Shown piece after piece: positions 8,983-17,114 of a stretch of DNA of 64,000 nt (its first letter is position 1; every line of letters begins with the position of its first letter). A model generated the notes under the pieces. The model ran no database searches. It had not been told where the DNA came from and saw only the letters and a list, made by a program, of their open reading frames with translations. The stretch is from Gammaproteobacteria bacterium. Lineage in GTDB: Bacteria; Pseudomonadota; Gammaproteobacteria; Natronospirales; REEB76. The position numbers and the translations under genes are program-made. The stretch lies in contig DASVOS010000011.1 in NCBI GenBank assembly GCA_036383255.1, forward strand, positions 64,007-128,006, read 5' to 3'.

Positions 8983-9138
8983 ATGTGGTACTTCAGCTGG
9001 ATCCTGGGCGTGCTGTTCGCCTGCTCCTGCGGCATCATCAATGCCATGTGGGTGGAGATGCGCCTCGCCGGAGACCACGGCGACGGCCAGCCTGTCCCCG
9101 CGCAGCCGCGCAAGCGCACGCCGGCCGGCACAGCCTGA
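8983..9138 (+). CDS. cydX: CydX/YbgT small oxidase subunit
   Basis: 51 residues starting MWYFSWILGVLFACSCGIIN, nearly identical in pattern to E. coli CydX (MWYFAWILG...). One membrane helix, then a basic proline-rich tail. It is needed for stable haem centres in cytochrome bd. A good AAGGAGA ribosome site precedes it. The stop overlaps the next start by one base (TGATG). Confidence 0.93.
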   Translation: MWYFSWILGVLFACSCGIINAMWVEMRLAGDHGDGQPVPAQPRKRTPAGTA

Positions 9139-9524
9139 TGCTGCTGGCGGCGGCGCTCTATTTCGCGCTGGTGTTCGCGGCAGGCTTCGTCTTGGGTGTA
9201 CTGCGTACCCTGTGGCTGGCTCCCCGTGTCGGCGGACGGCGTGCCGAGCTCCTGGAGATGCCGCTGATGCTCGGCGTGTCGGCGTTGGCCGCCGCCGCGC
9301 TCGCGCGCGGCCCTGCGGCGGAGCTGGTGATGTCCGGGCGCCTTCTCATGGGCGGCTTGGCTCTGCTCATGCTGCTCGGTGCCGAACTCCTGGTGGTCAA
9401 GCTCATGCGGGGCATGAGTCTCAGCCGCTACTTCGCCGGGCGCGACCCCGTCGCGCTGGCCGCCTATCTCGTCGCGCTGCTCGGATTCGCGCTCATGCCG
9501 GCCGTTGCCGGTGCCGCCACCTGA
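9138..9524 (+). CDS. Unknown four-helix membrane protein in cyd operon
   Basis: 128 residues, mostly hydrophobic, with about four predicted helices (for example YFALVFAAGFVLGVL and LLMGGLALLMLLGAELL). I do not recognise the family. It occupies the slot where E. coli has YbgE, but I see no clear similarity. Translational coupling to cydX by TGATG overlap makes a link to the oxidase likely. The frame upstream is open through cydX; ATG 9138 is the sensible start. Confidence 0.75.
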   Translation: MLLAAALYFALVFAAGFVLGVLRTLWLAPRVGGRRAELLEMPLMLGVSALAAAALARGPAAELVMSGRLLMGGLALLMLLGAELLVVKLMRGMSLSRYFAGRDPVALAAYLVALLGFALMPAVAGAAT

Positions 9525-9532
9525 GGCGCTCC

Positions 9533-10120
9533 ATGGACGCCGGCATACATACGCTCTCGGAACGTATCCGTCGCCTGGAAGAGGAGATCGAGACCGAGAT
9601 CAGGCAGCGGCGGGTGGCGCTGCAGGCGGATTTCGAGGGCCGCAAGATCCACTTCGAGGAAGAGGTGCTGGCGGCCCAGCGCCGGATGAAGCAAGGCCTG
9701 CTGCATTACCTGAGCGAGGCTCCGCCATCCTTCGTACTGACCGCGCCCCTCATCTATGCCGGCATCGTGCCGCTCGCGGCGCTGGACCTGTTCCTCAGCC
9801 TGTACCAGGCGGTGTGCTTCCCGGTCTACGGCATCCCCAAGGTGCGGCGCCGCGATTGCTTCGTCTTCGACCGCGCGCATCTCGCCTATCTCAACATCAT
9901 CGAGAAGTTCAACTGCGCCTACTGCTCCTACGGTAGCGGCGTGTCCGCCTACTTGCGCGAGATCATCGGCCGCACCGAGCAGTACTGGTGTCCCATCAAG
10001 CACGCGCGGCGCGCGCTGCACGCCCACCCCTACTACCGCGGGTTCACGGACTTCGGCGATGCCGAGGCGTTCCGCCGCGAACTCGCGCAGCTCCGCCGCG
10101 ACCTTGAGAAGCGGACGTGA
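9533..10120 (+). CDS. Unknown coiled-coil protein closing the cyd operon
   Basis: 195 residues. Residues about 5-50 are charged and heptad-like (LSERIRRLEEEIETEIRQR), followed by a hydrophobic stretch (APLIYAGIVPLAALDLFLSL) and a conserved-looking segment with NCAYCSYGSG. The two cysteines plus C in QYWCPIKHARR could bind metal. I do not recognise the family. It starts eight bases after the preceding membrane-protein gene and ends at a strong hairpin, so it is the last gene of the operon. A membrane-associated role alongside the oxidase is a guess from context. Confidence 0.75.
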   Translation: MDAGIHTLSERIRRLEEEIETEIRQRRVALQADFEGRKIHFEEEVLAAQRRMKQGLLHYLSEAPPSFVLTAPLIYAGIVPLAALDLFLSLYQAVCFPVYGIPKVRRRDCFVFDRAHLAYLNIIEKFNCAYCSYGSGVSAYLREIIGRTEQYWCPIKHARRALHAHPYYRGFTDFGDAEAFRRELAQLRRDLEKRT

Positions 10121-10146
10121 GGGATGCGGCCTCTCGGCCGCATCCC
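10121..10146. terminator. Hairpin between convergent cyd operon and porin
   Basis: A perfect 11-bp stem (GGGATGCGGCC / GGCCGCATCCC) with loop TCTC starts right after the stop codon at 10120, between two convergent genes. There is no strong T-run, so it is terminator-like rather than a textbook intrinsic terminator. Confidence 0.6.
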
Positions 10147-10156
10147 GTGCCGGTTG

Positions 10157-11227
10157 TCAGAACTTGATCTGTGCCCAGACGCCGAACTCCTGCGTCTTGA
10201 GCTCGGTCGCGTTGTCGGCGAGCTTGTCGGACTTGTAGGCCAGCGCCCAGGTCAGGTTCGGGCTGCTGCGCCAGGCGAAGCCGGCGTGGTAATAGGTATC
10301 CGTCAGGGAGGGATTCAGGTCCTTGCTGGTCTTGGCCCGGTCGTAGCGGGCGAACACTGAATGGTCGGAGGTGAGGTCATAGGACCCGAACAGTGACCAG
10401 CCATCCGCCTTGTCCGGGGCCGCGCTCAGCACCGTGGTGTAGTTGTCGGCGCTGAAGTATTCGCCGCCCACCGTCAGGCCCGAGGCCTTCCACGCCGCCA
10501 TGGCATCCACGCGGCTCGCGGTGTGCTGGGCCGGCACGGCGTCGGTGTCCTGCCCCAGCTTGCCGCTGTAGCCGCCCATTGCCAGCGTGAGGCCGTCCAC
10601 CGGCATGAAGCCGAGGCGCGCTTCCACGTCCATGCCCTTGCTGCGGCCGGGGTTCTTGAAGCCCCCGCCATTGACCAGCGAGGCGGCATAGTTCACGCCG
10701 CCGCTGCGGCCGAAGCCGTGCGCGCCCCAGTCCACGGTGTTGCCGAACTTGAGGCGGTCCAGCAGCGTCTTCTCCACGAAGCGGTAACCGTAGATGTTCT
10801 CCACGAACGGGATCCAGGGCATGTCTGCCGAGCCCACCCGCAGCGTGGCGGCATCGCTGAAATGCCCCTGCAGGTAGGCTTTCTTGATGAATACCTGGGT
10901 CTCGGACGCAGTGCCCGTCGAGCTGACGGTGGCGCCGGTGGAGTCCTTGCCGGATACCGAGAGCTTGGGCAGGTCGAAGTCCGTGATCAGGGTCGCGGAC
11001 CAGGTCTCGTCGAAGGCATGGTTCACGCCGAAGTAGAAGCGCTTCACGTCCAGCCCGAAACCGTCCGGGTCCACGTCCGCGCCGTTCTTCTGGGTCTGGA
11101 TGTCGGTCATGTCCACGAACATCAGGCCGCTCAGGGTGGTGTCACCGGTACCGTCGGCCCGGGCCGCGGAGGCTGCCAGCGCGGCACCGACACTTAGGGC
11201 AAGTAATGATCTCTTAAGGGAAAGCAT
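10157..11227 (-). CDS. Outer-membrane porin (phosphate-selective porin-like)
   Basis: 356 residues from ATG 11227, preceded by GAGGAGA. The signal peptide reads LLALSVGAALAASAARA. The mature protein has alternating strand pattern and ends in FGVWAQIKF, a C-terminal phenylalanine used for barrel insertion. Blocks such as FVDMTDIQTQ and RFYFGVNHAFDETW resemble 16-strand porins of the OprO/OprP type. It is divergent from nirK with an FNR-like box between them. The substrate cannot be told; anion entry would suit the neighbour's nitrite chemistry but that is inference. Confidence 0.8.
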   Translation of the reverse strand: MLSLKRSLLALSVGAALAASAARADGTGDTTLSGLMFVDMTDIQTQKNGADVDPDGFGLDVKRFYFGVNHAFDETWSATLITDFDLPKLSVSGKDSTGATVSSTGTASETQVFIKKAYLQGHFSDAATLRVGSADMPWIPFVENIYGYRFVEKTLLDRLKFGNTVDWGAHGFGRSGGVNYAASLVNGGGFKNPGRSKGMDVEARLGFMPVDGLTLAMGGYSGKLGQDTDAVPAQHTASRVDAMAAWKASGLTVGGEYFSADNYTTVLSAAPDKADGWSLFGSYDLTSDHSVFARYDRAKTSKDLNPSLTDTYYHAGFAWRSSPNLTWALAYKSDKLADNATELKTQEFGVWAQIKF

Positions 11228-11316
11228 GACGATCTCCTCGGGGAAAGGCTGAGATAAAGGGTTACGACGTGACATTCGCACGGCCGTCAGCCTACGGAGG
11301 GGTGCATCGCGGGACC

Positions 11317-11330
11317 ATGATCCAGGTCAA
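11317..11330 (-). promoter_or_regulatory. FNR/Anr-like box between porin and nirK
   Basis: Read on the minus strand it is TTGACCTGGATCAT, differing by one base from the box at 3645. It lies 89 bases from the porin start and 62 bases from the nirK start, so it could serve either direction. nirK genes are commonly under FNR/Dnr/NNR-type control. Confidence 0.6.
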
Positions 11331-11392
11331 GGCGCCCGCGGGCATGGGACGGCATCATGGCCCCACTCAAGAACACCGTTGGGAGCAATGCC

Positions 11393-12799
11393 ATGAGAAC
11401 CTTCCGTCCGGCCGCTGCCTGGGGCGCCGCCCTGCTGGGCCTGTCCCTGCTGGCCGCCGCGCCCCTGGTGCAGGCCGCCAGCAGCAACCTGCCCAAGCCG
11501 TCGGTCACCTACCATGCCGACGTCCGCTTCACCTTCCGCACCAACATCGGCCCCAAGGGCATGACCTTCGTCGGCGTCGGCAACGGCATCGACGGCGTGG
11601 ACAATCCCACGTTGCAGGTCCCCCAGGGCGCCGTGGTGCAGATCACGCTGATCGACGGCGATGGGGCCGAGCACAACATCGCGGTACCGGACTTCGGCGC
11701 CTCCTCCGACCACGTGGTGGCGAAGGACGCCAGCACCGTGATCGTGTTCCGTGCCGACAAGAGCGGCAGCTTCGAGTACTTCTGCGAACTGCCCGGCCAC
11801 CGCCAGGCCGGCATGGTGGGCAAGCTGGTGGTGGGCACGCCCGCCGCCGCTCCGCAGGCAGAGGCCGCGGACATCACCCTCGATCCCGCCACCGTGCCCG
11901 CGCCCATCGGCAAGCGCGATCCGCAGAAGGTGCGCGTGGATCTCACCACCGTCGAGGTCCGCGGCCGACTCGCGGACGGCACCACCTACAACTTCTGGAC
12001 CTTCAACGGCAAGGTGCCGGGCCCCATGCTGCGCGTCCGCGAAGGCGACACCGTGGAGCTGCACCTCAAGAACGAGGCCTCCAGCCGCATGATCCACTCG
12101 GTGGACCTGCACGCGGTGCTCGGCCCCGGCGGCGGCGCCGCGGTGCTGCAGGTGCCCCCCGGCCAGGAGAAGTCCATCACGTTCAAGGCCGCGCTGCCGG
12201 GTCTCTACGTGTACCACTGCGCCACCCCCATGGTCGCCAACCACATCGCCAACGGCATGTACGGCATGATCCTGGTGGAACCGGCCGCGGGCCTGCCCAA
12301 GGTGGACCGTGAGTTCTACGTTATGCAGGGCGAGATCTACACCACCGGCGCCTTCGGCAAGCACGGCGACCAGGAGTTCGACGTGCAGAAGCTGCTGGAC
12401 GAGAAGCCCGAGTACTTCGTGCTCAACGGCGCGGTCGGCGCGCTCACCAAGTACCACCCGCTGCACTCGAAGGTGGGTGACACCGTGCGCGTCTACTTCG
12501 GCGTGGGCGGCCCGAACTTCACGTCTTCCTTCCACGTGATCGGCGAGATCTTCGACCATGTGTACAATATGGCCTCGCTGGTGTCTCCGCCGACCGACGA
12601 CGTGCAGACCGTGAGCGTGCCGCCGGGCGGCGCCACCGTGGTGGACTTCCGCACCCAGGTGCCGGGCCGCTACATGCTGGTGGACCACGCCCTCTCGCGC
12701 ATGGAGCGCGGGCTCATGGGCTTCCTGATGGTGGACGGCCAGGACAACCCGGACCTCTACCACACCGACTACCAGCCGGATCCCCATTCCGGCCATTGA
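11393..12799 (+). CDS. nirK: Copper nitrite reductase with extra N-terminal cupredoxin
   Basis: 468 residues, about 100 longer than ordinary NirK. A signal peptide is followed by a cupredoxin (about 35-160) with a complete type 1 copper set ending CELPGHRQAGM. Then come the two NirK domains (about 170-455). HSVDLHAVLGPGGGAA holds the catalytic aspartate and a type 2 copper histidine. LYVYHCATPMVANHIANGMYG holds the type 1 cysteine and more ligands. SFHVIGEIFDHVY holds the last type 2 histidine. The loops match the AniA-like class. It reduces nitrite to NO in the periplasm. ATG 11393 follows GGGAG and gives a clean signal peptide. Confidence 0.93.
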   Translation: MRTFRPAAAWGAALLGLSLLAAAPLVQAASSNLPKPSVTYHADVRFTFRTNIGPKGMTFVGVGNGIDGVDNPTLQVPQGAVVQITLIDGDGAEHNIAVPDFGASSDHVVAKDASTVIVFRADKSGSFEYFCELPGHRQAGMVGKLVVGTPAAAPQAEAADITLDPATVPAPIGKRDPQKVRVDLTTVEVRGRLADGTTYNFWTFNGKVPGPMLRVREGDTVELHLKNEASSRMIHSVDLHAVLGPGGGAAVLQVPPGQEKSITFKAALPGLYVYHCATPMVANHIANGMYGMILVEPAAGLPKVDREFYVMQGEIYTTGAFGKHGDQEFDVQKLLDEKPEYFVLNGAVGALTKYHPLHSKVGDTVRVYFGVGGPNFTSSFHVIGEIFDHVYNMASLVSPPTDDVQTVSVPPGGATVVDFRTQVPGRYMLVDHALSRMERGLMGFLMVDGQDNPDLYHTDYQPDPHSGH

Positions 12800-12805
12800 G
12801 CGACG

Positions 12806-12833
12806 CCGCCGGGTGCCACGGGGCACCCGGCGG
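12806..12833. terminator. GC-rich hairpin after nirK
   Basis: Perfect 12-bp stem CCGCCGGGTGCC / GGCACCCGGCGG with loop ACGG, six bases after the nirK stop. There is no T-run, so it may stabilise the mRNA 3' end or separate expression of nirK from the following barrel gene. Confidence 0.5.
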
Positions 12834-12873
12834 ATCGGGAATACGACGTCCCCTAAACTGGTAACGGATCAAG

Positions 12874-13785
12874 ATGCGCATCTTCCTCAAGCTCTCCCTC
12901 GTCCTCCTCGCCCTCTTCCCTGGTCTCGCCCTCGCCTGCGCCTGCGGCTGCGGCGTGTTCACCGTCGGCACCAGCGCGCTCCTGCCCACTGGCACCGGCG
13001 GTACCGCCTACCTGGAGTACGGCTACCTGGACCAGGACCAGAACTGGAGCGGCACCTCCTCGGCGCCGGCGGCGGATAACGACGACAAGGAAGTGGACAC
13101 GCGCTTCTACACCCTGGGCGCGCAATACCAGTTCGACCGCAGCTGGGGCCTCTCCCTTGCCGTGCCCTACCTCGACCGCACCGTGGTGGCCGCAGATGGC
13201 GGCGCCCCCGAGACCTTCCAGCGCAGCGGCCTGGGCGACGTGCGCGTGCTCGGCAAGTACACCGGTTTCTCGGCGGACATGTCCACTGGCCTCATGGCGG
13301 GCCTCAAGCTGCCCACCGGCCACTACACCGACCCTGACCTGGAGCGGGACCTGGGTCTCGGCACCGGCACCACCGACCTGATCCTGGGCGCCTACCATCT
13401 GGGTGCGCTGGATGCCGCGGCGGAATGGACCTGGTTCGTGAACGGCCAGTGGGGGCATGCCCTCGCGGAGCGGGCCGGCTACCGCCCTGGCGACGAGCTG
13501 GCCGCCACGCTCGGCACCTACTACTCCGGCTGGGAGATCGGCCGCAGCGGCTCACTCGTGCCCGTGTTCCAGGCCCTCTGGACGGACCGGGACCACGACC
13601 GCGGCGTGCTGGGCGACTCCGCCAACACCGGCTACCAGAAAGTGCTGTTCGCGCCGGGCCTGGAGTACGACAATGGCCCCTTGCGCCTCTACGCCGAGGT
13701 CGAGTTCGCCGCCTGGCAGGACGTGACCGGCAACCAGCTCACCGCCCGCCGCCAGTACAAGCTCATCGCCTCCTACAGGTTCTGA
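12874..13785 (+). CDS. Secreted outer-membrane beta-barrel protein, cysteine-rich N-terminus
   Basis: 303 residues. A signal peptide is followed by ACACGCGVFTVG, an unusual cluster of cysteines at the mature N-terminus that could carry lipid or metal. The rest alternates as beta-strands (YLEYGYLDQDQNW, LYAEVEFAAWQDV) and ends in KLIASYRF, a barrel-type C-terminus. It resembles transporter-like barrels often found beside copper or metal genes, but I do not recognise the exact family. It lies 74 bases downstream of nirK on the same strand, so co-expression is possible. Substrate unknown. Confidence 0.75.
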   Translation: MRIFLKLSLVLLALFPGLALACACGCGVFTVGTSALLPTGTGGTAYLEYGYLDQDQNWSGTSSAPAADNDDKEVDTRFYTLGAQYQFDRSWGLSLAVPYLDRTVVAADGGAPETFQRSGLGDVRVLGKYTGFSADMSTGLMAGLKLPTGHYTDPDLERDLGLGTGTTDLILGAYHLGALDAAAEWTWFVNGQWGHALAERAGYRPGDELAATLGTYYSGWEIGRSGSLVPVFQALWTDRDHDRGVLGDSANTGYQKVLFAPGLEYDNGPLRLYAEVEFAAWQDVTGNQLTARRQYKLIASYRF

Positions 13786-13791
13786 GCCGTG

Positions 13792-13815
13792 GACCGGCCG
13801 CTAAAGCGGCTGGTC
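13792..13815. terminator. Hairpin between convergent barrel and repeat-protein genes
   Basis: GACCGGCCGC / GCGGCTGGTC, ten pairs with one G-U, loop TAAA. It lies between two convergent stop codons, with no long T-run. Confidence 0.45.
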
Positions 13816-13820
13816 GCGTG

Positions 13821-15737
13821 CTAGCGGCGCACCCGTGGCGTCCGGCGCCTGAGAAGCGGAAGCCCGAGAAACGCGAGACTCAGGATATCCAGTGCGCCCC
13901 CGCCACCAGAGGAGGCGCCGCCAGGATCATCGCCGCCAGAGGGAGCCCTGCCGCCGCCAGAGGACGCTCCACCGGTAGCGCCGCCCCCATTGCCAGCTGC
14001 TTGTACGTTGACCGAAGTACTGACGGCGTTGCCGGCATCCGGTTTCAGGGTGCTTGTCACCATCGCGCTGAAGCTGAGGTTCCCCGGTGTGGAGGGGGCG
14101 GTGAGCATGAGCGTGAGCGGGGGCGCCGCGCTGCCGGCGGCGAGCGGAGCATCGTAGGTGCAATCCAAGGTCGCGCTCACCAGGCCTGGGCAGATCCAGT
14201 GGCTGCCATGCGCTGACCGGTAGATGACTCCTTCCGGCAACGTGACGCTAGCCATGATGCCCAAGCCGAGATCCAAGGTCGCGTCTATGCTGCTCAAGCC
14301 TGTCTGCGTGACTGCGCTGATGTTGTTGACCGCGAGCGTCATACTGAAGCTCGAACCGGGGCTGGGCGTGGCAGGTGCGAACGTGGTACCCAGGTTAAGG
14401 TGCACTCGCTTCTCGCCCGCGAAGCGGCGGACATAGATGCTGCCATGAGGAGCCGTGCTCAGGTATGAGTTCCAGGCCACCACCAGATCACCGTCGGCAT
14501 CCATGGCGGCGATGGGCGCATATTGTGAACCCGCGGTCATGGTGTTGATCAGGGATTCGGCGCCGACCGGGGCGCCCTTGGCGCTGTAGCGCTGGGCGTA
14601 GACATCGTAGCTACTGTCCGCGGCGACCTGGCCGTCACTCTCCCATGCCACCGTGAAGTCACCCGATGCATCCATGGTGATGGAGGGCGTGGCCTGATTG
14701 CCGGCGGTGAAGGTGTTGACCGACAGCTCGCTGCCCTGGGGATCGCCGACGGCGTCGTAACGCTGGGCATGGATGTCATACTGGATTTGACCGGTTGGAC
14801 TCTGGGCGTCGATGTTGTTCCAAGCCACCACGAAGCGGCCGGCTGCGTCCATGGCCACGTTTGGAGCGTCCCGGCCGGTATTCGCGGCGGTACTGAGCGG
14901 AAATGCCCCGCCTTGGGCGACACCCGCGGCATCGTAGCGCTGGGCACGGATATCTTGAGCCAGGTAGATCAGGTTCTGGTCATCTCCTGTGTGCCAGGCC
15001 GCCACGAAGTCTCCTGCCGCGTCCATGGCCACGCTGGGCCAATTCTCGTTGGTGCTGGCACTGCTGACCCGGAATTGGTCGCCCAGGGCGGTGCCGGCGG
15101 CGCTGTAGCGCCGGGCGTAGATCCGATAGTCCTCCAGAGGCTCGGGTACACCACCCGGAGAGTGCTCACCCTGCCAGACGATGACGAAATCACCCCCTGC
15201 ATCCATGGCCACGCTGGGGTTGAGGTCGTCGAAGTCGGCGTACGTGCTGACCGGGAACTCGCCACCCTGCGCGATGCCGGCGGCGCTGTAGCGCTGGGCG
15301 TGGACGTCATAGGTGGCGGTCTGCTGGTACGGCGCGCCTATGCTCACCCACGCCACCACGAAATCGCCCGCCGCGTCCATCGCGACCGAAGGGGCTAAGG
15401 GCTCGATGTCCGAGGTCTGGACCTGGAACGGGCTGCCTTGGGGCTTCCCTGCTGCATTGAAGCGCTGGACATGGAGGGAGGTGGGATTCGGGAAGCTGTT
15501 TGCCGACTGTGCCCATACCACCACGAAGCCGCCGGCCGCATCGCGGGCCATGGAATGCGCGCCTACGGTCATGGTGCTTGAATCGGAGACCACCAGCATG
15601 TCACTGGAATCCAACTGTGATCCCGGAGCAGGACTCGCCGCCATGGCGAAGATTGGGCTCACGGCGAGCGCCAACAATACTGCGGCTGTCGCCTGGCGAA
15701 GCCGATTGCCTTCAACACATCTGGAGCGGTGGAGCAC
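13821..15737 (-). CDS. Secreted repeat protein with C-terminal sorting-type tail
   Basis: About 638 residues. After a signal peptide the protein carries seven repeats of roughly 50-60 residues, each with a core like SVAMDAAGDFVVAW. This is a beta-propeller or beta-sandwich style repeat of unknown function. Residues about 455-575 look like an Ig-like domain. The end is a Gly/Ser-rich linker, then a hydrophobic helix (ALDILSLAFLGLPLL) and an arginine cluster RRR. That is the layout of GlyGly-CTERM-type surface-sorting signals processed by rhombosortase. GTG 15737 is the longest start; GTG 15716 (VEGNRLRQ) is equally possible. Confidence 0.75.
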   Translation of the reverse strand: MLHRSRCVEGNRLRQATAAVLLALAVSPIFAMAASPAPGSQLDSSDMLVVSDSSTMTVGAHSMARDAAGGFVVVWAQSANSFPNPTSLHVQRFNAAGKPQGSPFQVQTSDIEPLAPSVAMDAAGDFVVAWVSIGAPYQQTATYDVHAQRYSAAGIAQGGEFPVSTYADFDDLNPSVAMDAGGDFVIVWQGEHSPGGVPEPLEDYRIYARRYSAAGTALGDQFRVSSASTNENWPSVAMDAAGDFVAAWHTGDDQNLIYLAQDIRAQRYDAAGVAQGGAFPLSTAANTGRDAPNVAMDAAGRFVVAWNNIDAQSPTGQIQYDIHAQRYDAVGDPQGSELSVNTFTAGNQATPSITMDASGDFTVAWESDGQVAADSSYDVYAQRYSAKGAPVGAESLINTMTAGSQYAPIAAMDADGDLVVAWNSYLSTAPHGSIYVRRFAGEKRVHLNLGTTFAPATPSPGSSFSMTLAVNNISAVTQTGLSSIDATLDLGLGIMASVTLPEGVIYRSAHGSHWICPGLVSATLDCTYDAPLAAGSAAPPLTLMLTAPSTPGNLSFSAMVTSTLKPDAGNAVSTSVNVQAAGNGGGATGGASSGGGRAPSGGDDPGGASSGGGGALDILSLAFLGLPLLRRRTPRVRR

Positions 15738-15919
15738 GTCGCCGAATCTATGCTCGATTGCGGGTCCCGTCTGTGAGCTGGCTCAGAAGAATTGGAGCGC
15801 ATGCCGGATAGGATCGGGATGGACTCAGTCGCCGCCGCCGGCCGGCTGCCGCCGTTTCACCTAAAATCACTCGTCACTGTGGCGTAGTTATGGCAAAATC
15901 CCGATTGATTTGCAGACAA

Positions 15920-16007
15920 GCCCGGATGGCGGAACTGGTAGACGCGCGGGACTCAAAATCCCGTTCCCTCTAAAGGAGTGTGGGTTCGATTCCCTCTCCG
16001 GGCACCA
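15920..16007 (+). tRNA. tRNA-Leu(CAA)
   Basis: 88 bases. The acceptor arms GCCCGGA and TCCGGGC pair, followed by ACCA with the CCA encoded. The anticodon stem-loop GGGA-CTCAAAA-TCCC gives anticodon CAA. A long variable arm (GTTCCCTCTAAAGGAGT) marks a class II tRNA. The T-loop GGGTTCGATTCCC is canonical. Confidence 0.97.
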
Positions 16008-16047
16008 GAAGATTAAGATTGAGTCTTCCCCACCGTCCCGACCCCCT

Positions 16048-16581
16048 ATGAAGTTCTGCAGCAACTGCGGCAAAGACCTGGTGGTGACCACGCCGCCCGG
16101 CGACCACCTGCCCCGTCACGTCTGCCAGGCCTGCGGCATCGTCCATTACCAGAACCCCAAGCTCGTCACCGGCTGCGTGCTGGAGTGGCAGGGCCGCATC
16201 CTCATCTGCAAGCGCGCCATCGAGCCGCGCGCCGGTTACTGGACCCTGCCGGCGGGCTTCATGGAGAACGGCGAGACCACCTTCCAGGCCGCCGCCCGCG
16301 AGACGGTGGAGGAAGCGCTGGCCCAGGCCCAGGGTCTCGTGCCCTTCGCGCTGGTGGACGTACCCCATGTGAGCCAGGTGCACCTCATGTTCCGCGGCAC
16401 CCTCGGTGACGGCCGGCATGCCGCGGGCCCCGAGAGCCTCGACACGATGCTGGTGGAGGAGCGCGATATCCCCTGGGGCGAGATCGCCTTCCCCAGCGTG
16501 CGCTTCACCCTGGAGCGCTACCTGGAGGACCGCCGCCGCGGCAGCTTCGGCTTCCACACCACCACCTGGGAAAAACGCTAG
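16048..16581 (+). CDS. NUDIX hydrolase with N-terminal zinc ribbon
   Basis: 177 residues from ATG 16048. The frame is open further upstream but would overlap the tRNA. The N-terminus has CSNCG and CQACG, a four-cysteine zinc ribbon as in NudC-like proteins. The NUDIX box is GFMENGETTFQAAARETVEE, matching G-x5-E-x7-R-E-x2-E-E; the final glycine of the full box is not kept. The likely substrate is a nucleoside diphosphate compound in the cytoplasm. fdxA follows after 30 bases. Confidence 0.9.
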   Translation: MKFCSNCGKDLVVTTPPGDHLPRHVCQACGIVHYQNPKLVTGCVLEWQGRILICKRAIEPRAGYWTLPAGFMENGETTFQAAARETVEEALAQAQGLVPFALVDVPHVSQVHLMFRGTLGDGRHAAGPESLDTMLVEERDIPWGEIAFPSVRFTLERYLEDRRRGSFGFHTTTWEKR

Positions 16582-16611
16582 AATCCCGTTCCAGAGAAGG
16601 AGGTCCCCGGC

Positions 16612-16935
16612 ATGGCATTCGTCGTCACCGAGAACTGCATCAAGTGCAAGTACACGGACTGCGTGGAAGTCTGCCCGGTGGACTGCTTCCACGAGGGCCC
16701 GAACTTCCTGGTGATCGACCCGGAGGAGTGCATCGACTGCACCCTGTGCGAGCCGGAGTGCCCCATCAACGCGATCTATTCGGAAGACGACCTGCCGGAA
16801 GACCAGCAGGCCTTCAAGAAGCTCAATGCCGAACTGGCCCAGGGATGGCCGGTGATCACCCGCCAGAAGCCCGCCCCCGCCGATGCCAAGGAATGGGAAG
16901 GCAAGCCCGAGAAGCTCAAGCTGCTCGAGCGCTAG
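16612..16935 (+). CDS. fdxA: Seven-iron ferredoxin FdxA
   Basis: 107 residues. [17 protein letters not shown] gives the 3Fe-4S site and [12 protein letters not shown] the 4Fe-4S site, in the order and length of FdxA. A strong AGAAGGAGG ribosome site precedes ATG 16612. It is a small cytoplasmic electron carrier; the partner is not indicated by the neighbours. It ends 51 bases before the hairpin cascade. Confidence 0.96.
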   Translation: MAFVVTENCIKCKYTDCVEVCPVDCFHEGPNFLVIDPEECIDCTLCEPECPINAIYSEDDLPEDQQAFKKLNAELAQGWPVITRQKPAPADAKEWEGKPEKLKLLER

Positions 16936-16986
16936 CCGCCCTGGCGGCAGCGCCGCCATGGACAGCATCGGATCTCCCGGATCAAA

Positions 16987-17109
16987 CGTGGTGCAGGATG
17001 CACCACGCGCGAAGCCGATGCCTGTGGCATCGGCTTCGGCGGAAATGAGCCCGAGCATGTATCGGGCTCGCCAAGAGAAACTCCAGGGGTTCGATGCGAA
17101 GCATCGAAC
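16987..17109. repeat. Cascade of four short perfect hairpins
   Basis: Four different inverted repeats follow one another: 16987-17007 (9-bp stem CGTGGTGCA, loop GGA), 17011-17037 (12-bp stem GAAGCCGATGCC, loop TGT), 17047-17069 (8-bp stem GAGCCCGA, loop of 7) and 17089-17109 (9-bp stem GTTCGATGC, loop GAA). The stems differ in sequence, so this is not a CRISPR. It lies between convergent fdxA and xerD. Similar cascades occur at 42434 and 61471. Confidence 0.8.
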
Positions 17110-17114
17110 GGGCA

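Noticed and set aside
15910-16047. Upstream extension of the NUDIX gene
   Set aside because: It would translate the tRNA-Leu. ATG 16048 fits the zinc ribbon start.
16987-17109. CRISPR array
   Set aside because: The stems differ in sequence and there are no equal spacers or cas genes.
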